Source of the DNA: Caulobacteraceae bacterium
GTDB lineage: Bacteria > Pseudomonadota > Alphaproteobacteria > Caulobacterales > Caulobacteraceae
Assembly: GCA_031291645.1 (NCBI GenBank)
Contig: JARLIQ010000061.1
Location: 54,125 to 118,124 of the forward strand
Reading direction: 5' to 3'
Length of the DNA: 64,000 nucleotides
Under the pieces are notes generated by a model. The model made no database searches, was not told the origin of the DNA, and was given only the letters and a program-made list of their open reading frames with translations. Shown here piece by piece: positions 17,379 to 26,018 of the stretch; the first letter of the stretch is position 1; every line of letters starts with the position of its first letter. Both the position numbers and the translations under genes were made by a program.

Positions 17379-18907
17379 GGGGCGGCCGAGGCGATGAAGG
17401 CCCGCAGGTCGCTGGCCAATTGGTGGGCGTTGGCGTCGCCCATGTAGACCATGTGCCCGCTGGCGTAGTCGTGCAGGACGACCTGGCCGCGCGGAATGCC
17501 GGCATGGGCGACAACATACTCCGCCGCGCCCATCGGGGTGACCAGGTCATAGTCCCCGGCTCCGACGAACAGCTTGGTCTGCGGGTTGCGGCGCATCGCG
17601 ACGGCCAGGTCCAGGGCGTAGTTGACGTGCGTTTGCCGGCCGGGTCCCTCGCCATAATCCCAGCGTCCGTTGACCTCGCCGAACGCGATCGGGACGTAGG
17701 GGCGATCCATGCGCACCCCGAGGAACCCTGTGAGGTAGTCGCTGAACGCCGCGACGAAAGCCGCGCTGTATTCGCCCATCGCCGGGTCGTCGCCGACCGG
17801 GTCGCCTTGGCCGGGCAGCGCCGGCAGGGTGTCGCGCGCATCGTAGGCGCCCAGCATCAGGCGCTGGTCCTTCAGCAGGGCCTGCTCGAACACCGCGGCG
17901 CTGATCCGCAGGTTATGGTCGAGGATCAGGCCCTTGGGCAGGCCGGTCAGGGCCGCCAGCCGGGCGGCGACCGCCTGGCGGTCGGCCTCGGACAGCCGGT
18001 CGCCGGCCCAGAGCGCCTTCAGATAGGCGTCGCCGGCGAAGGCCCGCGCCTCGGCGACGACCTGGTCCAGCGGCCGGCTGCGATCGATGCGGCCGTGATA
18101 CCAGGCCGTGGCGGCCATGCTCGGCAAAAGGTCGACATAGACCCGCTCCGCGTCGCTCGCGGAGTCCAGGGCCTGGCCCAGCAAGACCACGCCGTTGAAC
18201 GAGAGACCGACCAGGCGGCGCGACGGCGCCGTAGGCCCGCCCATCGCCTGTCTGGCCACCACGGCGGCGCGCACGGTCCCGTAGCTTTCGCCGATCATGA
18301 ACTTGGGCGAGTTCCAGCGGCCGTTGCGCGTCAGCCAGTCGGTGATGAAGTCGATGGTCGCGCGCGCGTCCTGGTCGACGCCGTAGAAGTCCTCCGGCTT
18401 GGCGCCGGGCAGGAGCCGGCTGAAGCCGACGCCCGCCGGGTCGATGAACACGATGTCGGCCACGTCCAGCGGGCAGTCCGGATTATCCTGCAGATCGTAG
18501 GGCGGCAGCGCCCTCGGCTCGGCCGCATCCTTGAACACCAGGCGGCGCGGGCCGAAGGCGCCGAGCTGCTGCCAGATCGAGGCCGAGCCCGGACCGCCGT
18601 TGAAGACGAACAGCACCGGCCGCTTGGACGGATCGCCCGCGCCCGCGCGCACGAAGCTGAAGGTGAACAAGCCGGCGCCCGGAGCTCCGCCCGGAGCCGG
18701 GACGACGGTCTCGCCCGCCGTGGCGACGTACTGGACGCTGACGGCGTTGAACACGCCCTGGTGGCGGGTCACGACGGCGGGAGGCGGCGATGCGGCTTCC
18801 GCCGCCGCGGCCGCCGTCGGCTGTCCCGGCGCCGCCACGGCCACGGCGCCCAACGCAACCGCGCCCAGGCCCACGAGGATGGAGCAGGACCTTGCTACTG
18901 TTCTCAT
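17375..18907 (-). CDS. secreted S10-family serine carboxypeptidase (copy 2 of 4)
   Basis: The protein has about 510 residues with a signal peptide and an Ala/Pro-rich linker up to about residue 45. It has FNGGPGSAS at about 102-110, the nucleophile in GESYGT (Ser208), Asp454 in GDYDLVTP and His485 in SGHMVYMGD. It is closest in layout to copy 1. The ATG at 18907 is chosen over the adjoining GTG. It is the first gene of a three-gene overlapping unit with the 51-residue protein and the amidohydrolase. No LysR palindrome stands directly before it; it may be read through from the TonB receptor gene 200 bases upstream. Confidence 0.88.
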   Translation of the reverse strand: MRTVARSCSILVGLGAVALGAVAVAAPGQPTAAAAAEAASPPPAVVTRHQGVFNAVSVQYVATAGETVVPAPGGAPGAGLFTFSFVRAGAGDPSKRPVLFVFNGGPGSASIWQQLGAFGPRRLVFKDAAEPRALPPYDLQDNPDCPLDVADIVFIDPAGVGFSRLLPGAKPEDFYGVDQDARATIDFITDWLTRNGRWNSPKFMIGESYGTVRAAVVARQAMGGPTAPSRRLVGLSFNGVVLLGQALDSASDAERVYVDLLPSMAATAWYHGRIDRSRPLDQVVAEARAFAGDAYLKALWAGDRLSEADRQAVAARLAALTGLPKGLILDHNLRISAAVFEQALLKDQRLMLGAYDARDTLPALPGQGDPVGDDPAMGEYSAAFVAAFSDYLTGFLGVRMDRPYVPIAFGEVNGRWDYGEGPGRQTHVNYALDLAVAMRRNPQTKLFVGAGDYDLVTPMGAAEYVVAHAGIPRGQVVLHDYASGHMVYMGDANAHQLASDLRAFIASAAP

Positions 18908-18991
18908 CACCAGCCTCGGGACCTCAATGGCGGCTACGCGTCCGCCCAGGATAGACCCGGGCCACTGGCCCGCCCAAACGGGCGCGCCTCG

Positions 18992-19107
18992 CTAGAGCGC
19001 GATGCGATCAGACGGAATCGCCTGATCGTTGAATCGGGCTCTAGCTTCAAAAGTTTGAGCGCGTTCTTGTCGCAAAACCGGCTCCACTCTTGCGGAACGC
19101 GCTCTAG
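18992..19107. repeat. pair of mosaic inverted-repeat elements between receptor and peptidase genes
   Basis: The first hairpin (18992-19044) is bounded by CTAGAGC and GGCTCTAG and holds the inner pair CGATCAG/CTGATCG. The second (19057-19106) is bounded by GAGCGCGTTC and GAACGCGCTC, a perfect 10-base stem. The right end supplies the TAG stop codon of the TonB receptor gene. Similar elements occur at 34563, 36622 and 53472 in this window. They may act as transcript-stabilising or attenuating hairpins between the two genes. Confidence 0.75.
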
Positions 19108-21335
19108 AACTTGGCCGCCAACGACACGCCGACCGTCCGCGGCTGGATGACGGAGACCGCGTAGCTCGCGGGGGTCTTGCTGAGGGTCAGGGCGTTGGCC
19201 GCGGTGAAGCCGCGCTCGTCGGCCACGTTCTTGACGAACAGATTGACGGAATAGCGCTCGTTGCGCACCCCGGCCTGGAGATTGACCACGCTGTAGGCCG
19301 GCAGGGTGATGCGCGCGATCGAAGCGCTGCTCTGGAAGTCCGAGATCCGATCGCCGGTGTAGCTGTAGTCGCCGCCGATCGAGCCCTTCCAGTCGGCGAC
19401 CAGCGGGAACTCGTAGTTCGCCGAGATCTGGCCGGACCAGCGCGGGCTGTACGGCAGGCGGCTGCCGCTCGGCGCGTAGATGCCGCTCGGCGCGTCCTCG
19501 GTGAGGTGGGCGTCCGAATAGGTCAGGTTGGCCGCCAGCGTCAGGCCATGGACCGGCCGATACTGGCCGGAGAACTCGAAGCCCTGGCTGACCGCGGCGC
19601 CGGCGTTGGTGAAGAACTCCTCGTCGAGGCTGTTGACGCCGAGGAGCTGGATGCGGCTCCAGGTGATATAGAAGGCGTCCATCTCGACGTAGGCCTGCCG
19701 GTCCAGCAGTTCGGACTTGAAGCCGACCTCGTAGTTGACCGTCGAGTCCGAAAGGAACGGCGTCTCCGCGCCGGCCAGGGTGTAGTTCGGCCCGCCCGCG
19801 CGATAGCCGCTGGCGATCCGGCCATAGATCATCTGGCTGTCGGTGAACTTGTATTCAGGCGTGAACAGGAAGGTCGTCACGCCCTCGTGCGAAGTCCCCG
19901 CGCCCAGGATGGGCGTCAGGGTGCCGTCGAGGAGGCCGTTGTTGTAGTCGTGCGAGTCCTGGTTGTTGTAGCTGTAGCGGACGCCGGCCTGGACATCGAA
20001 CTTCGGGGTGAAGTGGTAGGTCACGTCGCCGAAGCCGGCGATCTCCTGATAGTGCGACCGGCCGACGTCCAGGGCGAACAGGGGCAGGCCCTGAATGGCC
20101 TGGCCGTTCTCGGTCTGCACGGGATTGAACTTCTGATAGAAGGTCGAGCTCTCGTGCGTATAGAAGACGCCGGCCAGCCATTCGATCTTGGCGTCCGACC
20201 GGCTCGCGAGTCGGACCTCCTGGGTGATCTTCTGGGTGCCGAAGGACTGGACCAACTCCACCCCGAGGTCGGGGATACCGAAGGCCGGAGCGAAAATCGG
20301 GCTGAACAGGCTGCTCAGGTCCGCAAGGTTGTAATAGTGGTTCTTGGCGTAGCTGGTCGACGAGGTCAGCGTCGCCCACCCGAGATCGTCCTCAATGGTG
20401 GCGTTGTACTGTTCGAGCCGTTCCCGATCGCTGTTGATGCCCGGTACGCGGGACTGCTTGAGGTCGCCATAGATCGGCTTGCCGGTGAGGAAATTGTAGT
20501 CCTCGCGCGTCTCGCCATAGCCGTTGCGGTTCTGGAACAGGGCGCTCAGCTTGATCTGGAAGGTGTCGGTCGGGCGCCACAGCAGCGCGGCGCGGCCATT
20601 GAAGACGCGCGCGTCGTTCACGTTGCGGTCGCCGTTGGCGACGTTGTCGACGAACCCGGGATCCTCGCGCATCGAGCCGCTGATCCGCAGAGCGAGGTCG
20701 TCTTTGATCAGCGGCAGGTTGACGGCGGCGCGCACCGCATAGCCCGCGCCGCCCTTCTCGACGGTTTCGCCCTCGACGCCGACGCGGCCCGAGAAGGTGT
20801 TCAGATCGGGCGCGACCGTGATGTACTTCAGAAGTCCGCCCATGTTGCTGGCGCCGTAGAGCGTGCCTTGCGGGCCCTTCAGCACCTCGACCCGTTGAAG
20901 GTCGCTGGGGTCGAGGTCGGGCACCAGCACGTCGCCGCGGGCCAGGGCCGTGCTCGAGCCGATCGGAGTATCGTCGATGTAGATGCCGACGGTGGGCGTA
21001 TCGCCATTGCCCGTGGTGACCCCCCGGATCACCAACTCCATGAAGCCCTCGCCGTTGTCGTAAAGGGTCAGGCCGGGCACGCTGCGGAAGTAGTCGTCGA
21101 GGCTGACCGCGTTCTTGGCGACCAGGTCGGCGGCGTTGAGCACGGTGACGGCCGTCGGCACGTCCTGCAACCGCTCGGTCCGCTTCTGAGCGGTCACGAC
21201 GACTTCGCCGACCTGGGACACGCCGGCGTCCCTCGGCGGAGCGTCCGCGGCCTGGGCCGCCGCGGCGGCGGCGAGCGCTATGGAAAGGCCGCCGGCGGTC
21301 GCCATCAGCCTCGTGCGAAACGAATGAAAGGTCAT
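19104..21335 (-). CDS. TonB-dependent outer-membrane receptor without STN domain
   Basis: The 743-residue protein starts at the ATG at 21335, with GGGGGA 9 bases upstream and a good signal peptide (ending AAAAAAQAADA). The TonB box VGEVVVTAQKRTE follows directly, then the plug (LQRVEVLKGPQGTLYGASNM) and a barrel ending GVSLAAKF. No STN domain is present, so regulation should not run through FecR. A LysR-type palindrome and a divergent lysR gene lie upstream. With the peptidases downstream it is the likely peptide importer of this block. The stop codon lies inside a repeat element. Confidence 0.9.
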   Translation of the reverse strand: MTFHSFRTRLMATAGGLSIALAAAAAAQAADAPPRDAGVSQVGEVVVTAQKRTERLQDVPTAVTVLNAADLVAKNAVSLDDYFRSVPGLTLYDNGEGFMELVIRGVTTGNGDTPTVGIYIDDTPIGSSTALARGDVLVPDLDPSDLQRVEVLKGPQGTLYGASNMGGLLKYITVAPDLNTFSGRVGVEGETVEKGGAGYAVRAAVNLPLIKDDLALRISGSMREDPGFVDNVANGDRNVNDARVFNGRAALLWRPTDTFQIKLSALFQNRNGYGETREDYNFLTGKPIYGDLKQSRVPGINSDRERLEQYNATIEDDLGWATLTSSTSYAKNHYYNLADLSSLFSPIFAPAFGIPDLGVELVQSFGTQKITQEVRLASRSDAKIEWLAGVFYTHESSTFYQKFNPVQTENGQAIQGLPLFALDVGRSHYQEIAGFGDVTYHFTPKFDVQAGVRYSYNNQDSHDYNNGLLDGTLTPILGAGTSHEGVTTFLFTPEYKFTDSQMIYGRIASGYRAGGPNYTLAGAETPFLSDSTVNYEVGFKSELLDRQAYVEMDAFYITWSRIQLLGVNSLDEEFFTNAGAAVSQGFEFSGQYRPVHGLTLAANLTYSDAHLTEDAPSGIYAPSGSRLPYSPRWSGQISANYEFPLVADWKGSIGGDYSYTGDRISDFQSSASIARITLPAYSVVNLQAGVRNERYSVNLFVKNVADERGFTAANALTLSKTPASYAVSVIQPRTVGVSLAAKF

Positions 21336-21489
21336 GTCAGTCTTCCCCCAATCCTGCGACGCCCCAAGGCGCGGCTGCGCGGCCGCCTGTGCTTTGCGGA
21401 GGGCGTCGGATTCCCAAACGTCGGACTTGTCGTCCGCTCTGCGCTCTTCGTCGGCGCTTGCGGCCCCACCGGCCCGACGACCAGCACCG

Positions 21490-21552
21490 TGTGAAAGAAA
21501 CCGATCGGAGAACAGACTAAATTGCCGATGATGGTGTTGCGTGATACGCAAC
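21490..21552 (-). promoter_or_regulatory. LysR-type operator and promoter between TonB receptor and lysR
   Basis: The palindrome GTTGCGTGATACGCAAC (21536-21552) is followed on the minus strand by GGCAATTTAGTCTGTTC and GGTTTCTTTC, almost identical to the region before the aminotransferase unit. It lies 24 bases before the proposed lysR ATG on the plus strand, a placing typical of LysR autoregulation with activation of the divergent gene. The remaining 150 bases down to the receptor ATG hold no feature I can name. Confidence 0.72.
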
Positions 21553-21575
21553 TCCTCGCCCCCTGCATCTCGAAG

Positions 21576-22547
21576 ATGCGCAACTTTCGGGCTGGACGCT
21601 CAACGCCAGGCCCCCCCCCGCCGGCTGGGGCCGCCTGTTGGAGCGATGGCTTGTTTCCAGGTTCTCTTCGCGTCTTCTACGAGGCCGTGACCACCGGGTC
21701 GATCCGGCGCGCCAGCGATGTTCTCGGGTTGGCTCCCTCCTCCGTCAGCCGCCAGATCGCGATCCTGGAACGGGAGATGGGCACCGCCCTGCTGGAGCGG
21801 TCCGTGGGCGGCGTCACCCCCACCCACGCCGGCCGCATGGTCGCGGACTACGCCCGCTCGGTCATCCTGGACTACGACAGCCTCAGGGCGGACCTGAACG
21901 ACCTTCGGGGCAAGCGGCGCGGCCTTATCCGCATCGCCGTGGTCGAGATCATGATCTGCGAAAGCTCCGGCGAAGCGATCCGGGCCTTCCGCCTGACCAA
22001 TCCGGACGTCGCCTTCCAGGTCCAGATGCTCTCGGCGGCGCGGGTCAGCGAGGCGGTCCAGCGCGGCGAGTGCGATGTCGGGATCACCTTCTGCCAGCCG
22101 CCGCACCCAGACATCAACGTCGCCGCCCGGGTGGTCGACCCCATCGTGCTGGTGGTGCCGCCGCGCCATCCGTTCGGCGATGCGGCCGTCGTGCCGGTCG
22201 AGGCGATGCAGGTCCTCCCGCTGGCCCTGCTGGAGGCGGACCTGGGCGTGCGCCGCCTGGCCGACCAGGTGGCCCACGAGGCCGGCTTCAAGCTGCAGCC
22301 GGTGCTGCGCAGCGATTCCGTCGAGGCGCTGCGCCACTTCGTCCGCAACGGCGTCGGCGCCGCACTCCTCACCCGCCGGGCGGTCAAGCGCGACGAAGAC
22401 GAGGGGCGGCTGCATTCGCTGGATATCGACCACTCCCTCTTCCAGACCTCGACCATCGATGTCATCACCCTACGGTCGCGCCGCTCGTCGCGGCTGCTGC
22501 GCTCGTTCGTGGACGGGCTGATCTCGACGCTGGGCCGGCTCGACTGA
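21576..22547 (+). CDS. LysR-family transcriptional regulator of the peptide-utilisation block
   Basis: About 323 residues from the ATG at 21576. The start is uncertain because the ribosome site is weak and a TTG near 21650 would fit the family length better. The winged helix-turn-helix is SLRVFYEAVTTGSIRRASDV followed by LGLAPSSVSRQIAILEREMG. The effector-binding domain runs from about residue 110 (GLIRIAVVEIM) to the end. It is divergent from a TonB receptor and lies directly before two S10 peptidases. Three shared palindromes nearby are its probable binding sites. The inducer is unknown; a dipeptide or amino acid is plausible. Confidence 0.85.
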   Translation: MRNFRAGRSTPGPPPPAGAACWSDGLFPGSLRVFYEAVTTGSIRRASDVLGLAPSSVSRQIAILEREMGTALLERSVGGVTPTHAGRMVADYARSVILDYDSLRADLNDLRGKRRGLIRIAVVEIMICESSGEAIRAFRLTNPDVAFQVQMLSAARVSEAVQRGECDVGITFCQPPHPDINVAARVVDPIVLVVPPRHPFGDAAVVPVEAMQVLPLALLEADLGVRRLADQVAHEAGFKLQPVLRSDSVEALRHFVRNGVGAALLTRRAVKRDEDEGRLHSLDIDHSLFQTSTIDVITLRSRRSSRLLRSFVDGLISTLGRLD

Positions 22548-22556
22548 ACGGCGCAT

Positions 22557-22573
22557 GTTGCGCATCGCGCAAC
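22557..22573 (+). promoter_or_regulatory. LysR-type operator before the S10 peptidase pair
   Basis: The palindrome GTTGCGCATCGCGCAAC starts 10 bases after the lysR stop and lies 100 bases before the peptidase ATG. It has the same arms as the other two sites (GTTGCG and CGCAAC, 5 bases between). The downstream CAATTTAGTCTGTTC element of the other two sites is not kept here. Confidence 0.65.
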
Positions 22574-22673
22574 GCGGTCGCCGAACATTGAAGCTAGGCG
22601 GCGTCCGATGGATCGATCCAAGCTTCGAAACGTCCGGGCTCGCCGCTTGCCGGGGCCGCGAAGGGGGATCGAC

Positions 22674-24206
22674 ATGCGCGAGATCTTGGCCGCCGTCATG
22701 GCGGCAGGCCTGAGCCTGGGATGGGCGTCGGCCGCCCCCGCGCCGCCTTCAGCGCCGGCTCCAGCCGCGACCCCGGACCCGGCTTCGGCCCTCGCGCCGC
22801 TCCCCCCGGAGGCGCGGGTCGCGCAGTCGATCCGGCTCGATGGGCGCGCGTTGCGCTACACCGCGGTCGCGGGGGCGCTGCCCGTCTTCGACGCCGAGGG
22901 CAAGCGGATCGGCGAGGTGACCTATACGGCCTATCTCCTGGACGGTGCGGACCCGTCGAGCCGCCCGGTGACCTTCGCCTTCAACGGCGGCCCAGGATCG
23001 TCCTCGGGCTTCCTCAACATCGGCGCCATCGGCCCCAAGCGGGTCCAGTTCGGCGCGCCCGGCGATTCAGCGTCCGATCCCCTCCTGCTGAAGGACAACC
23101 CAGCGACCTGGCTGGGCTTCACCGACCTGGTGTTCATCGATCCGGTCGGCACGGGCTTCAGCCGTTCGTTCGTCGATCCGGAAAAGACCCAGAAGGCCTT
23201 CTACGGGATCCAGCAGGACGTGCAGTACCTGTCGGGCGCGGTCTTCGACTGGCTGAAGCTGAACCAGCGCATGGCCTCGCCGAAATACCTCGTCGGCGAG
23301 AGCTATGGCGGCTTCCGCACGCCCCGGATCGCGCGCGAGCTCGAGGCCTGGCGCGGGGTGGCGGTCAGCGGCCTCGTGCTGATCTCGCCCTATCTGGACA
23401 GCCAGCTCCAGTCGCCGACCGGCGAGCCCGGCACGGGCGTCTCGCCCATGCCCTGGATCATCGACCTGCCGTCGATGACCGCGGCGCGCTACGAGGCGCA
23501 GGGCCTGTCGTTGACCCCCGAACGCATGGCCGAAGTCGAGGACTACGCCGTCGGCGACTACGCGACGACGCTCATGAAGGGCTATTCCGATCCGGCGGAC
23601 TTCGACCGGATGGTCAAGCGCGTCGCCGCCTACACCGGCCTGGACGAAGGTCTGGTGCGGGCCATGGGCGGACGGCTGGAACAGGAGGCGTTCCGACGCC
23701 AGAGGTTCGCCGGCCAGGGGCTGGTCGGCAGTCGCTACGACCTCAACCTCACCTCGCGAGACGCCTTTCCCTGGGCGCCCGACAATCGCGGCGGCGATGC
23801 GGTGGTGACCACCTTCACGGCGGTCGGCGGCGCGATGACCGACCTTCTCACCCGGATCATCGGCTGGAAGGCGCAGGGCCCCTACTGGGCGTTCAATCCC
23901 ACGGTTTCGGCGCATTGGGAGGGGTGGACGCAGAACCCCGACTCGGTCGGCGCGCTGCGGGAGATCCTGGCCTTCGACGCGAAGTTCCGTGTGCTGATCG
24001 CACACGGTTACACGGACCTGTCCTGCCCCTTCTTCGGCTCCCGACTGGTGATCGACCAGCTTCCGGACGGCAGGCCGGGCGGCCGGCTCAGCCTCAAGGT
24101 CTATCCGGGCGGTCACATGTTCTACAACCGGCCCGGCAGCGACGTCGCTTTCCGCGCCGACGTCGAGGCGCTCTACAGCGGCAAGCCCGCCGCCCGCGCG
24201 CCGTGA
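22674..24206 (+). CDS. secreted S10-family serine carboxypeptidase (copy 3 of 4)
   Basis: The protein has 510 residues. The ATG at 22674 has AAGGGGG 8 bases upstream and starts a signal peptide (MREILAAVMAAGLSLGWASA) followed by a Pro/Ala-rich linker. The S10 landmarks are FNGGPGSSSG at 103-112, Ser210 in GESYGG, Asp448 in HGYTDLSC and His481 in PGGHMFY. This copy keeps the canonical GESYGG and NGGPGSSS, unlike the other three. It lies behind a LysR-type palindrome and directly before copy 4. Confidence 0.9.
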   Translation: MREILAAVMAAGLSLGWASAAPAPPSAPAPAATPDPASALAPLPPEARVAQSIRLDGRALRYTAVAGALPVFDAEGKRIGEVTYTAYLLDGADPSSRPVTFAFNGGPGSSSGFLNIGAIGPKRVQFGAPGDSASDPLLLKDNPATWLGFTDLVFIDPVGTGFSRSFVDPEKTQKAFYGIQQDVQYLSGAVFDWLKLNQRMASPKYLVGESYGGFRTPRIARELEAWRGVAVSGLVLISPYLDSQLQSPTGEPGTGVSPMPWIIDLPSMTAARYEAQGLSLTPERMAEVEDYAVGDYATTLMKGYSDPADFDRMVKRVAAYTGLDEGLVRAMGGRLEQEAFRRQRFAGQGLVGSRYDLNLTSRDAFPWAPDNRGGDAVVTTFTAVGGAMTDLLTRIIGWKAQGPYWAFNPTVSAHWEGWTQNPDSVGALREILAFDAKFRVLIAHGYTDLSCPFFGSRLVIDQLPDGRPGGRLSLKVYPGGHMFYNRPGSDVAFRADVEALYSGKPAARAP

Positions 24207-24229
24207 CCCCCATGCCAGAGGTGCGCTTG

Positions 24230-25723
24230 ATGATCCTTCGCTCTGCTTTCGCCGCGGCGGCGCTCGCCTGTCTCGTCGTGCTCGCCCAAGCCCCGCGCGC
24301 CAGGGCCGACGCGCCGGGCGCGCCGGTCGTCACCCACCATGTCGGGACCTTCAACGGGCGCAAGATCGCCTACGATGCGACCGTCGCCGAAACCGACGTC
24401 CCCGACGCCAGCGGCAAGCCGGGCGCGCGACTGGTCTCGATGGCCTATACCGCCGAAGGCGTCGCCGGCGAGCCCCGCCGTCCGGTGATCTTCGTGTTCA
24501 ACGGCGGGCCGATCACGCCGTCGCTCTACCTGCACATCGGCGCCTTCGGGCCCAAGCGCCTGGCCATCCCCGACGACCTGTCGGCCGACCCGGCCAGCTT
24601 CAAGACGGTCGACAATCCGTACACCGTGCTGGACGTCGCCGACCTGGTGTTCATCGACCCGGCCGGGACCGGCTTCAGCCGCGCCGCGCCAGGCAAGGCG
24701 CTCGCCGACTATTTCTCGGTCGTCGCCGACGGGCAGGAGGTCTCGGCCTTCATCGCCCGCTGGCTGGCCGACCACCACCGCATGGACTCGCCCAAGTACC
24801 TGTTCGGCGAGAGCTACGGCACGCTCAGGGCCGCCGAGGTGGCCGACCAACTGGCCAAGCAGCCCCAGCCGATCAACCTGGACGGCGTCGTCCTGATGGG
24901 CCAGGCGCTGAACATCGTCGAATTCTCCCAGCGCCCCGGCAACATCATCAGCTACGTGGTGTCGCTGCCCACCCTCGCGGCCATCGCCTGGTACCACGAC
25001 AAGGTCGATCGCCGGGGGCGCACCTTCGAAGCCTTCCTCGACGAGACGCGCCAGTTCGCGCGGACCGAGTACCTCGCCGCGCTGTTCCAGGGCGACCGGC
25101 TGGATGCGGCGAGCCGGCGCCATGTCGCCGAGCGGCTGGAAGCCCTCACCGGCGTTCCGGCGTCCTACTACCTCGCGCATGCACTGGAGATCACCAAGGA
25201 GCGCTACCGGGTCGAGCTGCTGAAGGATCGCCATCAGGTCCTGGGCGCCTACGATGCGCGCTATGTCGGCGCGCCGGCCGCGAGCGGCGAGCAAGCCGAT
25301 CCCTCGGCGAGGATCGAGCCGGCGATGGAGTCCGCCTTCCTGCGCTACCTGCGCGACGACCTGGGGGTGACCTGGAGCGAGCCCTACCTGATCAAGTCGC
25401 CGGTAGAGGGGCTGGACGACTGGCGGTGGGGGGCGACCACCCCCTTCTCCGACTGGCCCTACATGACGTTGATCTCCGACGTGATGAGCCGCAACCCGTC
25501 CTTCCGGGTGATGATCGGCGTCGGCTACTACGACACAGCCACGACCGCCGGCGCGAGCGAGTACGCGCTGGCGCAGTCTGGCTGGCCGCGCGACCGGGCG
25601 AGCATCGCCTATTTCCAGGGCGGCCACATGGCCTACACCAACGAAGCCGCGCTCAAGGCGTTGACCGACGACGTGCGCGCCTTCGTATCCGCCCGCCCCA
25701 AAAACGCCGGTTCAGGAGACTGA
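24230..25723 (+). CDS. secreted S10-family carboxypeptidase homologue (copy 4 of 4), altered substrate loop
   Basis: The protein has 497 residues from the ATG at 24230, which has AGAGG 8 bases upstream; an ATG at 24212 is possible. A signal peptide is present (ending RARADA). Ser195 in GESYGT, Asp435 in YYDTATT and His466 in GGHMAYT keep the catalytic set. However, the family loop NGGPGSSS is changed to NGGPITPS at 91-98. That loop helps form the substrate C-terminus and oxyanion pocket, so specificity may differ. It follows copy 3 by 23 bases and ends 147 bases before a tRNA gene, a stretch in which I see nothing. Confidence 0.87.
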   Translation: MILRSAFAAAALACLVVLAQAPRARADAPGAPVVTHHVGTFNGRKIAYDATVAETDVPDASGKPGARLVSMAYTAEGVAGEPRRPVIFVFNGGPITPSLYLHIGAFGPKRLAIPDDLSADPASFKTVDNPYTVLDVADLVFIDPAGTGFSRAAPGKALADYFSVVADGQEVSAFIARWLADHHRMDSPKYLFGESYGTLRAAEVADQLAKQPQPINLDGVVLMGQALNIVEFSQRPGNIISYVVSLPTLAAIAWYHDKVDRRGRTFEAFLDETRQFARTEYLAALFQGDRLDAASRRHVAERLEALTGVPASYYLAHALEITKERYRVELLKDRHQVLGAYDARYVGAPAASGEQADPSARIEPAMESAFLRYLRDDLGVTWSEPYLIKSPVEGLDDWRWGATTPFSDWPYMTLISDVMSRNPSFRVMIGVGYYDTATTAGASEYALAQSGWPRDRASIAYFQGGHMAYTNEAALKALTDDVRAFVSARPKNAGSGD

Positions 25724-25869
25724 CGCTCCGGACCGGGACGAGCGGATCGCGATTGACCGCGATTTCGACGAGCGCTCGGAAGCTGCGCTCGGCCAAGCCA
25801 CGACCGGCGGGGCAGATCGCGCATTTGGATCGCCGCGATCCCGCGCCAAGCTGATCTTCTTGAAGAAAT

Positions 25870-25946
25870 TGGCGCGCCCGGAACGATTCGAACGTCCGAC
25901 CCTCAGATTCGTAGTCTGATGCTCTATCCAGCTGAGCTACGGGCGC
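25870..25946 (-). tRNA. tRNA-Arg (anticodon ACG)
   Basis: Read on the minus strand, a full cloverleaf is present. The acceptor arms GCGCCCG and CGGGCGC pair fully, with discriminator G and an encoded CCA. The D arm is GCTC/GAGC, the anticodon stem is TCAGA/TCTGA around the loop CTACGAA with anticodon ACG, and the T arm has loop TTCGAAT. ACG with A34 edited to inosine reads CGU, CGC and CGA. Its 3' end faces the peptide-utilisation block. Confidence 0.95.
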
Positions 25947-26018
25947 GCATGCCTTGCGGCGAGGGCGCGGAACCTAGACTCGTGCGGCGGCGGACGCAAG
26001 CCCGCCGCCGCAGGCAAT

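Noticed and set aside
22721..24211. N-terminal extension of the fourth S10 peptidase reaching back through the third
   Set aside because: The upstream part is the +1 frame of copy 3 and has no domain; a signal peptide and ribosome site mark the start at 24230.
25870..25946. Second copy of the tRNA-Arg 3' end as an island attachment site
   Set aside because: Only short matches such as GGCGCGCC were seen elsewhere in the window, too short to call an att repeat; no integrase gene is present.
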